From contig CAVTJK010000004.1 in NCBI GenBank assembly GCA_963734965.1, forward strand, positions 744,001 to 808,000: a DNA stretch of 64,000 nt, given 5' to 3'. Made by a program: the position numbers and the translations under genes. Under the pieces are notes generated by a model. It did no database searches, was not told the origin of the DNA, and was given only the letters and a program-made list of their open reading frames with translations. This DNA is from UBA4742 sp963734965. Lineage in GTDB: Bacteria > Actinomycetota > Acidimicrobiia > Acidimicrobiales > Acidimicrobilacustridaceae. Below are positions 27,168 to 36,684 of the stretch, in pieces; positions within the stretch are counted from its first letter, which is position 1, and each line of letters begins with the position of its first letter.

Positions 27168-28182
<1,015 letters not shown>

Positions 28183-28186
<4 letters not shown>

Positions 28187-29100
28187 CCACCCTCGACGCC
28201 CCCGTTGCCACCACCCCCGAGGTCGCCTTCGACTCGTCGCAGTCCTCGGGCCGATCCGCGTTCCGGGCGCTGCTGACCCGAGACGGCTACGTGCTGATGC
28301 ACAACCTCAAGGAGTTCCTGCCCCGGACGCTGATCCAGCCGTTCCTGCTCGTCTTCGTCTTCACCTACGTGCTGCCCAAGATCGGTTTGGGGATCGGCGG
28401 GGGCGGCGCGCCGCCGGCCGCGTTGTTGAAGTTGCTCCCCCCGGCCGCGGCGGCGACCGTGACCGCCCTGTCGAAGACCCAGGCCGCCGCGTACGCCGCC
28501 TCGCTGATCGCCGGTGTCATCGCTTCGGTGATCCTGTTCCAGGGCATCCAGGCCGTGGCCCTCCCGTTGGTGCAGGAGTTCGGCTACACGCGCGAGATCG
28601 AAGACCGCGTGCTGGCGCCGCTGCCGGTCGAGTTGGTCGCCATCGAGAAGATCGTGGCCGGCGCACTGCAGTGCCTTCTGGCCGCGCTGCTCGTCTTCCC
28701 GATCGCCATGATCGTGCCGGCCACGCCGATCCATCTGCACATCCATTGGCTGGTGCTCATCACCCTGTTGCCCCTGGCCTGCCTCATGGCCAGTGCGCTG
28801 GGCCTGACCTTCGGCACCATCTTCGATCCGCGCACGGTGCCCATGCTCTTCGGCGTGATCGTCATCCCCATCACGTTCCTCGGCTGCATCTACTACCCGT
28901 GGTCCAAGCTGAGCGCGATCCCGTGGCTGCAGATCGTCTCGCTGGCCAACCCGCTCGTCTACATCAGCGAGGGGTTCCGCGCCGCGCTCACCGACCAGCC
29001 CCACATGAGCCTGTTCGCGATCTACCCGGTGATGATCGCCTTCGTGGCCTTCCTGAGCTGGAGGGGCATCGCCGGCTTCAAGAAGCGCGTGATCGCCTGA
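28183..29100 (+). CDS. ABC-2 type exporter permease
   Basis: Permease of 305 residues with about six membrane helices. The N-terminal cytoplasmic part is followed by RDGYVLMHNLKEFLPRT, typical of ABC-2 permeases. Helices lie at roughly 55-75, 100-125, 155-180, 190-215, 225-245 and 275-298. A Gly/Pro/Ala-rich loop (about 70-90) sits between the first two. It starts in the ATGA overlap with the ATPase gene. Together with the MarR gene this forms a three-gene regulated efflux unit. Confidence 0.9.
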
Positions 29101-29131
29101 GCGTCCGCCGCCGCGGGCCAGCCCGATTCGG

Positions 29132-29749
29132 TCAGGCCGGGTCGGCTCCGGCATCGACCAGATGTGTGGTCGGTGTCCAGTCGAGCTCACCGGAGCGGGC
29201 CAGCTCGCGCACGGCCGGCACGGGATCGGCGTCGGTGAACAACCCGTCGGCCGCGTCGTAGTTCGCCGGGCGACCGGTCGGGTCGACGACCCACCAGCTC
29301 GCCTCGAGGGCGATCCCGTTCGGATCGGTGAAGTAGATCGACCGGATGAAGTCGTGATCGACCAGCTCGGTCACCTCGACCTCGTGGGCCCGCAGCCGGG
29401 CCTGGAGATCGACGAGGGCCGCCTCGTCGGGCAGGTTGAACGACAGGTGGTCGAACTGAGCGGGGAAGCTGGGCGGGATGCCGGCCGGCTTGGCCACCGA
29501 CTCGGTGTCGACCTCGGCGCCGTCCCACTCGAAGAAGGCCAAGGTGTTCTGGGCCCCGATCTCGAAGAAGTAGTGGCGCATCGGTCCGGCCGAGAGGGTG
29601 GCCACGACCCGCATGCCGAGGACGCCGTGGTAGAAGCGCACGGTCGCATCCATGTCGGGGGTGACCATGGCCAGGTGGTTGATCCCCCGCCAGCGCGGCT
29701 GCTCGATCGCCTCGGCGGGGGAAAGATCGGGATCGGTGCCGTTGCTCAT
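29132..29749 (-). CDS. VOC-superfamily (glyoxalase/dioxygenase-like) protein
   Basis: Protein of 205 residues with a vicinal-oxygen-chelate fold: GINHLAMVTPDMDATVRFY opens the first module (His25 as a metal-ligand candidate), FDHLSFNLPD supplies a second His, and FTDPNGIALEASWWV a Glu ligand. The single pair of modules suits a dioxygenase or lyase acting on an unknown substrate. The C-terminal tail is acidic. It lies convergent to the ABC exporter with 31 bases between stops and in the same direction as pirin. Confidence 0.85.
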   Translation of the reverse strand: MSNGTDPDLSPAEAIEQPRWRGINHLAMVTPDMDATVRFYHGVLGMRVVATLSAGPMRHYFFEIGAQNTLAFFEWDGAEVDTESVAKPAGIPPSFPAQFDHLSFNLPDEAALVDLQARLRAHEVEVTELVDHDFIRSIYFTDPNGIALEASWWVVDPTGRPANYDAADGLFTDADPVPAVRELARSGELDWTPTTHLVDAGADPA

Positions 29750-29837
29750 GGGCCCACGGTAACCCTGGTGGTGCCTCGTGCCCAGGGGCGACCCGGGGCG
29801 CTCGGCGCGGCAGTCCCGCCCGCGGGCCCGGGCCGGG

Positions 29838-30788
29838 TCAGCGTTGGGCCGGGATCGTGCCCATGCGACCGGACTGGAAGTCGTCGTAGGCCTGCTGCAG
29901 CTCGGCTCTGGTGTTCATCACGAACGGACCGTAGGCGGCAACCGGCTCTCCGATCGGCCGGCCACCGAGCACGAGGACCTCGAGCTCGGGCGTGTGGCTG
30001 TCCTGGGTCGCATCCGCGGTGATCACCAGGCTGTCGCCGGCCCCGAACACGGCCAGCTGGCCCGTACGCACGGCGGCCCCTTCGGGTCCGACCGTGCCGC
30101 GGCCGGCCAGGACGTAGGCCAGCGCGTTGAACTCGGTCGGCCACGGGATCTCGAAGCGGGCGCCCGGGCTCAACGTGACGTGGGTCAGCGCGATGGGCGT
30201 GTAGGTGTCACCAGGGCCGGACTGTCCGCCGATCTGGCCGGCGATGATGCGGGCCAACGCCCCACCGTCAGGTGACCGCACCAACGTGACCTCACCCGCT
30301 CGGATGTCCTGGTAGCGCGGCTCGACCCACTTCTGGGCCGCCGGCAGGTTCACCCACAGCTGGATGCCGTGGAACAGGCCGCCGGCCGCCACCATCTCCT
30401 CGGGCGGGCGCTCGATGTGGAGGAGGCCCCCGCCGGCGGTCATCCACTGCGTGTCGCCGTTGGTGATCAGTCCGCCGCCGCCGGCCGAGTCGCGGTGCTG
30501 GAACGTGCCGTCGATGATGTACGTCACGGTCTCGAACCCGCGATGGGGATGCCACGAGGTGCCCTTGGGCTCGCCCGGGGCGTACTCGACCTCGCCCATC
30601 TGGTCCATGTGGATGAACGGGTCGAGGTCCGCCAGGTCGACGCCGGCGAAGGCCCGTCGCACCGGGAAGCCCTCGCCCTCGTAGGCCGAGGGGGCGCTGG
30701 TCACCGACACGACCGGGCGGGGGATGGCGTCGGTCGCCACGTCGATCTGGGGAAGGGTCAGCACATCGTCAACGGTCACGGCCGGCAT
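29838..30788 (-). CDS. Pirin-family protein
   Basis: Cupin-type pirin of 316 residues. The N-terminal cupin holds the metal site in WHPHRGFETVTYIIDG (about 78-93), with further ligands near QHRDS and HIERPP, as in pirins with quercetinase activity. The second cupin (about 180-290) is less conserved. A GGTACCTCC segment next to the start on the plus strand reads as GGAGG on the coding strand, a good ribosome site. A palindromic operator candidate lies 44-63 bases upstream. Pirins respond to redox or phenolic stress; the precise role here is unknown. Confidence 0.9.
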   Translation of the reverse strand: MPAVTVDDVLTLPQIDVATDAIPRPVVSVTSAPSAYEGEGFPVRRAFAGVDLADLDPFIHMDQMGEVEYAPGEPKGTSWHPHRGFETVTYIIDGTFQHRDSAGGGGLITNGDTQWMTAGGGLLHIERPPEEMVAAGGLFHGIQLWVNLPAAQKWVEPRYQDIRAGEVTLVRSPDGGALARIIAGQIGGQSGPGDTYTPIALTHVTLSPGARFEIPWPTEFNALAYVLAGRGTVGPEGAAVRTGQLAVFGAGDSLVITADATQDSHTPELEVLVLGGRPIGEPVAAYGPFVMNTRAELQQAYDDFQSGRMGTIPAQR

Positions 30789-30831
30789 CGGGGTACCTCC
30801 TGGTCAGTGCCCTCTGTCCTACCCCTCAACG

Positions 30832-30851
30832 ATAGTTGAAGGTACAACTAT
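30832..30851. promoter_or_regulatory. Palindromic operator candidate upstream of pirin
   Basis: ATAGTTG-N6-CAACTAT: perfect 7-base arms around AAGGTA, located 44-63 bases before the pirin ATG in an AT-richer patch of the pirin/sigma-factor divergent gap. The AGTTG-N-CAACT type resembles operators of MarR-family stress regulators. Confidence 0.5.
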
Positions 30852-30965
30852 TCCCGGCCTGGGCGCTCGCCGCGCCAGGCGGGAACCTTTCCGGACCGTC
30901 GCCGGTCAACCAGCCATGATGCGACGATCCCCCGACGGCCGCAGGCGGCCAGGAGACGATGGTCC

Positions 30966-31454
30966 GTGATGCTGGCCGATGATCCGGCGACGGTGGCGAC
31001 GACCTTCGACCAGGTGTACCGCGAGCGCCGGGCGCCCCTGGTGCGCCTGGCCACCCTGATCCTCGGATCGCAGGCGATCGCCGAGGAGGTCGTGCAAGAG
31101 GCCTGCGTGCGCCTGTATGACCGCTTCGACACCATCGACAACCCGGCGGGCTTCTTGCGCACGGCGACCGTGCGCCTGTGCGCCACGGCGCTCACGCGCC
31201 ACAAGATGGAGCACGAGCGCCTGATGAGGCTCAGCGTCACGCCACCGACCCCTCCGGCCGACACCGGCGATGACGACGCCATGCGCGCCGCCATCGCCCA
31301 CCTCGATGCGGACCGGCGGATGGTGGTCGTCCTCCGGTACTACGAGGACCTGACCTACGACGAGATCGCCGCCGCCCTCGACTGTCCCGTCGGCACGGTG
31401 CGCAGCCGCCTGCACCGAGCTCTCGACGATCTACGCAAGGAGGTGGAGCGATGA
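30966..31454 (+). CDS. ECF-type RNA polymerase sigma factor
   Basis: Sigma-70-family factor of 162 residues. Region 2 spans about 20-75 (ILGSQAIAEEVVQEACVRLY) and region 4 spans about 110-158 (LTYDEIAAALDCPVGTVRSR, the helix-turn-helix). There is no region 3. Start is GTG at 30966, or the adjacent ATG at 30969. Its stop overlaps the next gene by 4 bases (ATGA), a membrane protein likely to be its anti-sigma factor. It is divergent from pirin across 177 bases. Confidence 0.9.
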   Translation: MMLADDPATVATTFDQVYRERRAPLVRLATLILGSQAIAEEVVQEACVRLYDRFDTIDNPAGFLRTATVRLCATALTRHKMEHERLMRLSVTPPTPPADTGDDDAMRAAIAHLDADRRMVVVLRYYEDLTYDEIAAALDCPVGTVRSRLHRALDDLRKEVER

Positions 31455-32938
31455 GCACCACGACCGAACCATCCGAGCTCGAACACCGGATCGCCGAGTC
31501 GTTGCGCTCGGTGGCCGACACCATCGCCGTCGACGATCGGGCCTTCGACCCGCTCGACCGGGACGCGGTCGTCGTGCTCGAGGATCGACGCTCGCGGCGG
31601 GGACCGGTGGGCGCCCACCGGTCCCGCTGGCTCTGGACCGCCGCCGCCGTCGCCGCCGCCGCCCTGCTGGTCGTCGGGGTCGTGGTCCACAGCCGGTCAT
31701 CGGATCGCCGCCAGCCGACCGTCGGTGCCCCTGGCACCCAACTCGAGCCGAGCGCACTCCCCGATGGCATGCAGCTCTGGGGCCTGCACTGGGCCGAGCG
31801 CGCTGCGCCCTCGATCAACTTCGCCGGTCCGCAGATCGGCCAACTGTTCGCGACGACCGGCACCCGCGATCCGGTCCTGCTGGTGACGGTGGACCCCCTC
31901 CGCACCCCCGACGGCGCCGTGGCGTCGCAGACGTCAGGCACTCCGGTCACCATCAGGGACACGACCGGTCGGCTCACGCCGTCGGCCGACTCGGACTCGT
32001 ACGTATGGGAGGAGCGCGGCGCCATCGTGACCGCCGTCGTCAAGCACTCGGCCCGCGCGTCGGGACTAACCGCGATCGATGCGCTGCGCTGGACCTCCGA
32101 CAAGGTGTCCGGGGGCTTCACCGCCGGGACCGGTCTCACGGGGCTGACGGACCCGTTGCCCTACGCGCTGAGCGACGAATCCCCCGGCGCGACCTTCGTG
32201 TACGCGACCGGTGCATCGTCGGCCGATCAGATCACCGTGACCACCTGCCCCCGAGGCGACCTCACCTGTGGCGGGTTCACGGCCACCTGGTTCTTCGGCG
32301 GGCTGTCGTCGGACGGCTCGGCGGTGCAGTTCAACGGCAGTCCGCCGAAGAGCTCGTTCCCCAACACGAGCTACGTGCAGGCGTGGCCCGACGGCGGATC
32401 GGTCATGGTCGTGAGCCAGGGCTCGTCGCTGCTCGACGAGGCCGCGTTGCGGACCATCGCCGCCAGCGTCCATTCGGTTGAAGAGGACCATCTGCGGGCC
32501 GAGCGAGGCGAGTTGAGCACACGACTGGTCGGTCTGCCGCTGCGGGCCAGCGCCGACCTGCCAACCGGGCGCGTCGAACTGCGAGGAACCGATCACGTCA
32601 CCGCCCTCTGCCTGCGGCTGGCCGGTCAGTCCGACGAGTGCCGTGCTGTCGGCGACGTCCCCGGAGGAAGCGACCCGCTCGTCGCCGGGTTCCTGTTCCA
32701 CGGCTCGTGGTACGTCACGGCCACCAGCTCGACGCCGGTGGTGCGCGTCGCCGCCAACCGCCACGACACGGACGCCGAGCTCGACGGGGGTGGAACGGGC
32801 GTGGCCGCCGACTCGGCGACCGACGCCGGCCAACGGATCGTCCTGGCCCGCATCCCCGACGACCTGGACGGCGCGGTCGTCACCGCCGATGGGCCCCAGG
32901 GGGGCGGGGTGGTCGCGACCTACCGACCGGCGGCCTGA
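31451..32938 (+). CDS. Single-pass membrane protein, putative anti-sigma factor
   Basis: Protein of 495 residues: a cytoplasmic N-terminal domain of about 59 residues, one membrane helix (about 60-80) and a large extracytoplasmic domain of about 400 residues rich in beta-type sequence, with Cys pairs (CPRGDLTC, and later Cys residues) that could form disulfides. No canonical zinc HxxxCxxC anti-sigma motif is visible in the N terminus, so the anti-sigma role rests on its 4-base overlap with the ECF sigma gene and on topology. The external domain may sense an envelope signal. Confidence 0.65.
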   Translation: MSTTTEPSELEHRIAESLRSVADTIAVDDRAFDPLDRDAVVVLEDRRSRRGPVGAHRSRWLWTAAAVAAAALLVVGVVVHSRSSDRRQPTVGAPGTQLEPSALPDGMQLWGLHWAERAAPSINFAGPQIGQLFATTGTRDPVLLVTVDPLRTPDGAVASQTSGTPVTIRDTTGRLTPSADSDSYVWEERGAIVTAVVKHSARASGLTAIDALRWTSDKVSGGFTAGTGLTGLTDPLPYALSDESPGATFVYATGASSADQITVTTCPRGDLTCGGFTATWFFGGLSSDGSAVQFNGSPPKSSFPNTSYVQAWPDGGSVMVVSQGSSLLDEAALRTIAASVHSVEEDHLRAERGELSTRLVGLPLRASADLPTGRVELRGTDHVTALCLRLAGQSDECRAVGDVPGGSDPLVAGFLFHGSWYVTATSSTPVVRVAANRHDTDAELDGGGTGVAADSATDAGQRIVLARIPDDLDGAVVTADGPQGGGVVATYRPAA

Positions 32939-32945
32939 CCAGTGC

Positions 32946-34085
32946 CTAGGACGCCGCTTCGAGCACGGCGCGAGCGTCCTCTTCGGACACCGGACGGGGG
33001 TTCGCCCGCACGCTGTGGTTCGACTGGGACAGGCGCGCCACCGCGTCGAGGTCCTCGTCGCTCACACCGGCCTCGGTCAACGTCGTCGGCAGTCCGAGCC
33101 GGGTGACCAGGGCGCGGATGGCGCCGGCGGGATCATCCGGGGCGCCGATGGCCTGACCCAGGCGGCGGATCTCGTCGGGCACCGTGTCGGCGTTGAAGTC
33201 GATGGCATGGCTCAAGATGATGGCGTTCGAGAGGCCGTGGGGGATCCCGGTTCGACCACCGACCAGCTGAGCGAGACCGTGATGGATCCCCATCGACGCG
33301 TTGTGCAGGGCTCGGCCGGCGAGGATCGAGCCCGACAGCATGTCGGCGCGAGCGGAAAGATCGACCGGATTGTCCACGACCCTCGGCAGGGCCTCGAAGA
33401 TGCGGGACGCACCGGCCAGGGCGATGGCCTCGGCCTCGGGCGTGCGGAAGGGCGACCACGCCGCTTCGACGCAGTGGGCCAGCGCGTTCATCCCGGTCTC
33501 CGCGCTGACCCGGGGCGGGGTCGACAAGGTGAGGCGGGGGTCGTACAGCGCGGCGATGGGCGTGATGGTCGGACCGCCGGCTCCGCTCTTCTGACGCGTG
33601 GCCGGGTCGGTCATGCCGAAGAACGAGGTCAGCTCGGCGCCGGAATAGGTCGTGGTGATCGAGATGTGGGGCAGGACCGGGCGGTCGGCGAACGATGCAC
33701 CGGGGGTCCCCCGCTCCTGCTCGGTGAAGAAGCACACGGCCTTGCCGGTGTCGGCGCAGGACCCACCACCAAACGAGACGATCCCGTCGATGCCGTCGCG
33801 GCGGGCCTGGCGCATGGCGGCCTGGACCATCGGTGTGGGCGCGTGCGAGCTCACCTCGTCGAACGTCGACTCGAGCGCCCGGCCGATCGCCTTGACCACC
33901 TGCGCTCCCTCATCCGAGGCCGACCGGCCGGCCGTCGTGATCAACATGACCCGGCGCACGCCGACGGCCCTGAGGATGTCAGCCAGCTGGTGCAGAGCGC
34001 CGTCGCCGAACACGATCTGCTGGGCGTAGCCGGTGTGCACCCACGAGGCCAGCGCCGCGCCCGGCCCCGGCTCGAAATCGCTCAT
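32946..34085 (-). CDS. Iron-dependent alcohol dehydrogenase / maleylacetate reductase-like protein
   Basis: Group III (iron-type) dehydrogenase fold, 379 residues. The NAD(P)-binding GGGSCADTGK segment is near 98-107. The metal region reads GMNALAHCVEAAWS, GIHHGLAQLVGG and GIPHGLSNA, with the His ligands. GMNALAHCVEA is characteristic of maleylacetate reductases, which end hydroxyquinol/chlorocatechol pathways; a different alcohol or ketone substrate is possible. It is the last gene of a minus-strand operon; its ATG overlaps the phosphatase stop by one base (TGATG). Confidence 0.82.
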   Translation of the reverse strand: MSDFEPGPGAALASWVHTGYAQQIVFGDGALHQLADILRAVGVRRVMLITTAGRSASDEGAQVVKAIGRALESTFDEVSSHAPTPMVQAAMRQARRDGIDGIVSFGGGSCADTGKAVCFFTEQERGTPGASFADRPVLPHISITTTYSGAELTSFFGMTDPATRQKSGAGGPTITPIAALYDPRLTLSTPPRVSAETGMNALAHCVEAAWSPFRTPEAEAIALAGASRIFEALPRVVDNPVDLSARADMLSGSILAGRALHNASMGIHHGLAQLVGGRTGIPHGLSNAIILSHAIDFNADTVPDEIRRLGQAIGAPDDPAGAIRALVTRLGLPTTLTEAGVSDEDLDAVARLSQSNHSVRANPRPVSEEDARAVLEAAS

Positions 34086-34633
34086 CAGCCGACCTCGGTC
34101 GACGCCAGCGCACCGAGCTCGACCACGACCAGTCCGCCGGCCTCGGTGTCGACCGTCGTCACCGAGCAGTTGTCGATCCGGGCGTTCATGACCCGATCGT
34201 CGCCCGTGGCCCGACCGACCACCGCATTGATGGCGACGAAGTGCGACACCACAACCGTGTCGGACTCGTAGGCGAGGATCGTGTCGACGAGGTCGTCCCG
34301 CCAGGCTTCGTAGTCCGGTCCGAGATCGGCCCAGGTGCCGGCCATGGCGCCGCGCAGCCACGCCCCCCGCTCGGTCAGGTCGTCGGTGGGCGACGGGATC
34401 TCGGCCACCCGAGCGTCGACGGTCGCCGTCCTGGCCCAGACCGCTTCGAGAGCGGCCGCCGTCTCACGGGTGCGCCGCAGCGGGCTGACCACCATCGGCA
34501 GCGGGCCGATGGGTGCCAGCGCGGCGGCCATCGCCTCGGCCTGGTCCCGGCCCAACTCGTCGAGCCCGGGGTCGTGATCGGCGCTGAATCCGGCGGCGGC
34601 GTGACCGTGGCGGACGAGGCGGATCCGAGGCAT
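34085..34633 (-). CDS. Histidine phosphatase (phosphoglycerate mutase) superfamily protein
   Basis: Protein of 182 residues. The phosphorylated-His motif LVRHGH is at 6-11, the catalytic SPLRRTRETA segment at about 51-60 and the second His in VVVSHFVAIN at about 132-141. It is a short single-domain phosphatase of unknown substrate. It overlaps the upstream PIG-L gene and the downstream dehydrogenase gene by one base each (TGATG), so it is translationally coupled to both. Confidence 0.88.
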   Translation of the reverse strand: MPRIRLVRHGHAAAGFSADHDPGLDELGRDQAEAMAAALAPIGPLPMVVSPLRRTRETAAALEAVWARTATVDARVAEIPSPTDDLTERGAWLRGAMAGTWADLGPDYEAWRDDLVDTILAYESDTVVVSHFVAINAVVGRATGDDRVMNARIDNCSVTTVDTEAGGLVVVELGALASTEVG

Positions 34634-35469
34634 CAGGCGGAGCCCGATGCGGTCGCGGCGTCGACCTCGGCGAACAGGTCGTCGTCGAAGGGCGCGCCCT
34701 CGGGCCGCGTTCGATCCTCGGCGATGTACCACTCGGTGCCGAAGGCCAGTGCGAAGCCCTCGACGGGCATGGCCAGGAAGAAGTCGTCCGGCGAGATCTG
34801 GCTCTCGTGGCACTGCATGGACCGGCGCTTGGTGTCGACGAACCCGGACACGTCGATGGCGTGGGTGATGATGGCCTCGGGCGAGCCCATGTCGGTGTTC
34901 TCGTCGATGCCGGGTCCTCGCCCCTCGGCCTCGAGGGAGGCGAACTCGTCGGCGCGCTCACGCATGCTGCGCAGGATGGCGTCACGGTTCATCGTCGCTT
35001 CGAACACGAGGCCGATCCCAGCCAGCTCGGCAGCCCGCTTGCCGACCCGGTAGACCTGGATGTGATCGGGATGGCCGTAGTTGCCGTGATCGTCGTAGAT
35101 CGTCAGCACGTCGCATCGGACATCGCGCAGGATGGCGGCCAGCTTCTCCGCCGCGTCCTCGACGTCGGCCTGCCAGAAGCAGGACGGATCGTCGTTGCTC
35201 GGCTCGCCCATCATCCCCGAGTCGTGGTAGCCGAGCAGCTCGACGCGATCGGCCCCGATGACCTCGGCCGAACGCCGGACCTCCTCGACGCGACGCGTCC
35301 CCAGCTGCTCACCTTCGTCGAGCACGCCGGCGACGGGCTCGCCCAGCTCACCGTTGGTCGCGGTCACCAACACGACTCGATGACCGGCGGCCGCCGCCTT
35401 GGCCATGGTCCCCGCCGTCGCGATCGACTCATCGTCCGGATGGGCATGGAAGCAGACAAGCGTGGCCAC
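34633..35469 (-). CDS. PIG-L/LmbE-family deacetylase (MshB/Mca-like)
   Basis: Zinc-dependent deacetylase of 278 residues. AHPDDE at 9-14 gives the first His and Asp ligands and the catalytic Asp; GHPDH at about 131-135 gives the distal His. The length and the ATNGELGEP block are close to mycothiol enzymes MshB (GlcNAc-Ins deacetylase) and Mca (mycothiol S-conjugate amidase), but sequence alone does not choose between them. Operon context with a detoxification- or catabolism-like set would suit Mca. It ends in a TGATG overlap with the phosphatase. Confidence 0.85.
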   Translation of the reverse strand: MATLVCFHAHPDDESIATAGTMAKAAAAGHRVVLVTATNGELGEPVAGVLDEGEQLGTRRVEEVRRSAEVIGADRVELLGYHDSGMMGEPSNDDPSCFWQADVEDAAEKLAAILRDVRCDVLTIYDDHGNYGHPDHIQVYRVGKRAAELAGIGLVFEATMNRDAILRSMRERADEFASLEAEGRGPGIDENTDMGSPEAIITHAIDVSGFVDTKRRSMQCHESQISPDDFFLAMPVEGFALAFGTEWYIAEDRTRPEGAPFDDDLFAEVDAATASGSA

Positions 35470-35532
35470 GGCCGCACCCTAGCGCCGCGCCGCGCGAGAA
35501 CGGATGGCCGGCGAGGATGCTCAGGAGTTCGA

Positions 35533-36684
35533 CTACGCGATGGCGCCGGTGTCGCGCAGCTTGGCGATGGTGGCCTCGTCGAGGCCCCATTCGCCCAGCA
35601 CCTCGTCGGTGTGCTGGCCGGCGTGCGACGGCGGCCGCGAGATCGCCCCCGGTGTGCGGTCGAACCGCGGCGCGGGCGCGGGCTGCACGACGCCGTCGCG
35701 CTCGACGAAGGTCTCGCGCTCGACGTTGTGGGGATGGTGAGGAGCCTCGGTCATCGTCAACACCGGCGCGAAGCAGACGTCGGATCCCTCCATCAGCTCG
35801 CACCATTCGTCGCGGGTCTTGGTCTTGAACAGCTCGACGAAGCGATCCTTCATCGACGGCCACTGCGACCGATCGTGCTGTCGCGGCAGCGACTCGTCAC
35901 CCTCGAGACCGGTGAGCTGGAGCAGCTCGGCGTAGAACTGCGGCTCGATCGAGCCGATGGACACGAACCTCGCGTCCTTGGTCTCGTAGACGTCGTAGAA
36001 GTGAGCGCCCGAGTCGAGCATGTTCGTGCCCCGCCCGTCCTCCCAGATCCCCATGGCGCGGAAGGCGTGGAACATGGTCATGAGCACGGCCGAGCCGTCG
36101 ACCATGGCGGCGTCGACCACCTGACCCTGGCCCGACGAGGCCCGCTCGACCAGTGCGCACACGACTCCGAAGGCCAGCAGCATCCCGCCGCCGCCGAAGT
36201 CCCCCACCAGGTTGAGCGGCGGCACCGGCTTCTCGCCCGCTCGACCGATCGAGTCGAGGGCTCCCGCCAGCGCGATGTAGTTGATGTCGTGTCCGGCGGT
36301 CTGCGAGTAGGGCCCGGTCTGGCCCCACCCGGTCATGCGCCCGAACACCAGACGCGGGTTGCGAGCCAGGCACACGTCGGGGCCGAACCCGAGCCGCTCG
36401 GCCACACCGGGTCGGAACCCCTCGATCAGCGCGTCGGCCGAGTCGACCAACGTGAGCAGGGTCTCGACCCCATCGGGGTTCTTGAGATCGATGCCGATCG
36501 AGCGCCGCCCTCGGTTCAACACGTCGGCGGGCGGCGCCGCCGGATCACCTCCGAGCACCTGCTGGGCTCGGTCGACGCGAATCACGTCGGCCCCCATGTC
36601 CGACAGCATCATGGCCGCGAAGGGGCCCGGTCCGATGCCGGCGATCTCGAGGATCTTGATCCCGTGGAGAGGACCTATGGCCAT
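35533..36684 (-). CDS. CaiB/BaiF family CoA-transferase, probable alpha-methylacyl-CoA racemase
   Basis: Family III CoA-transferase fold, 383 residues. The racemase catalytic residues are visible: His in TAGHDINYIALAG (about 127) and Asp in NLVGDFGGGGM (about 156). This favours 2-methylacyl-CoA epimerisation over CoA transfer, and so a role in branched-chain, isoprenoid or sterol side-chain degradation. The start at 36684 overlaps the stop of the upstream hydrolase by one base. The PIG-L gene follows after 63 bases. Confidence 0.88.
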   Translation of the reverse strand: MAIGPLHGIKILEIAGIGPGPFAAMMLSDMGADVIRVDRAQQVLGGDPAAPPADVLNRGRRSIGIDLKNPDGVETLLTLVDSADALIEGFRPGVAERLGFGPDVCLARNPRLVFGRMTGWGQTGPYSQTAGHDINYIALAGALDSIGRAGEKPVPPLNLVGDFGGGGMLLAFGVVCALVERASSGQGQVVDAAMVDGSAVLMTMFHAFRAMGIWEDGRGTNMLDSGAHFYDVYETKDARFVSIGSIEPQFYAELLQLTGLEGDESLPRQHDRSQWPSMKDRFVELFKTKTRDEWCELMEGSDVCFAPVLTMTEAPHHPHNVERETFVERDGVVQPAPAPRFDRTPGAISRPPSHAGQHTDEVLGEWGLDEATIAKLRDTGAIA

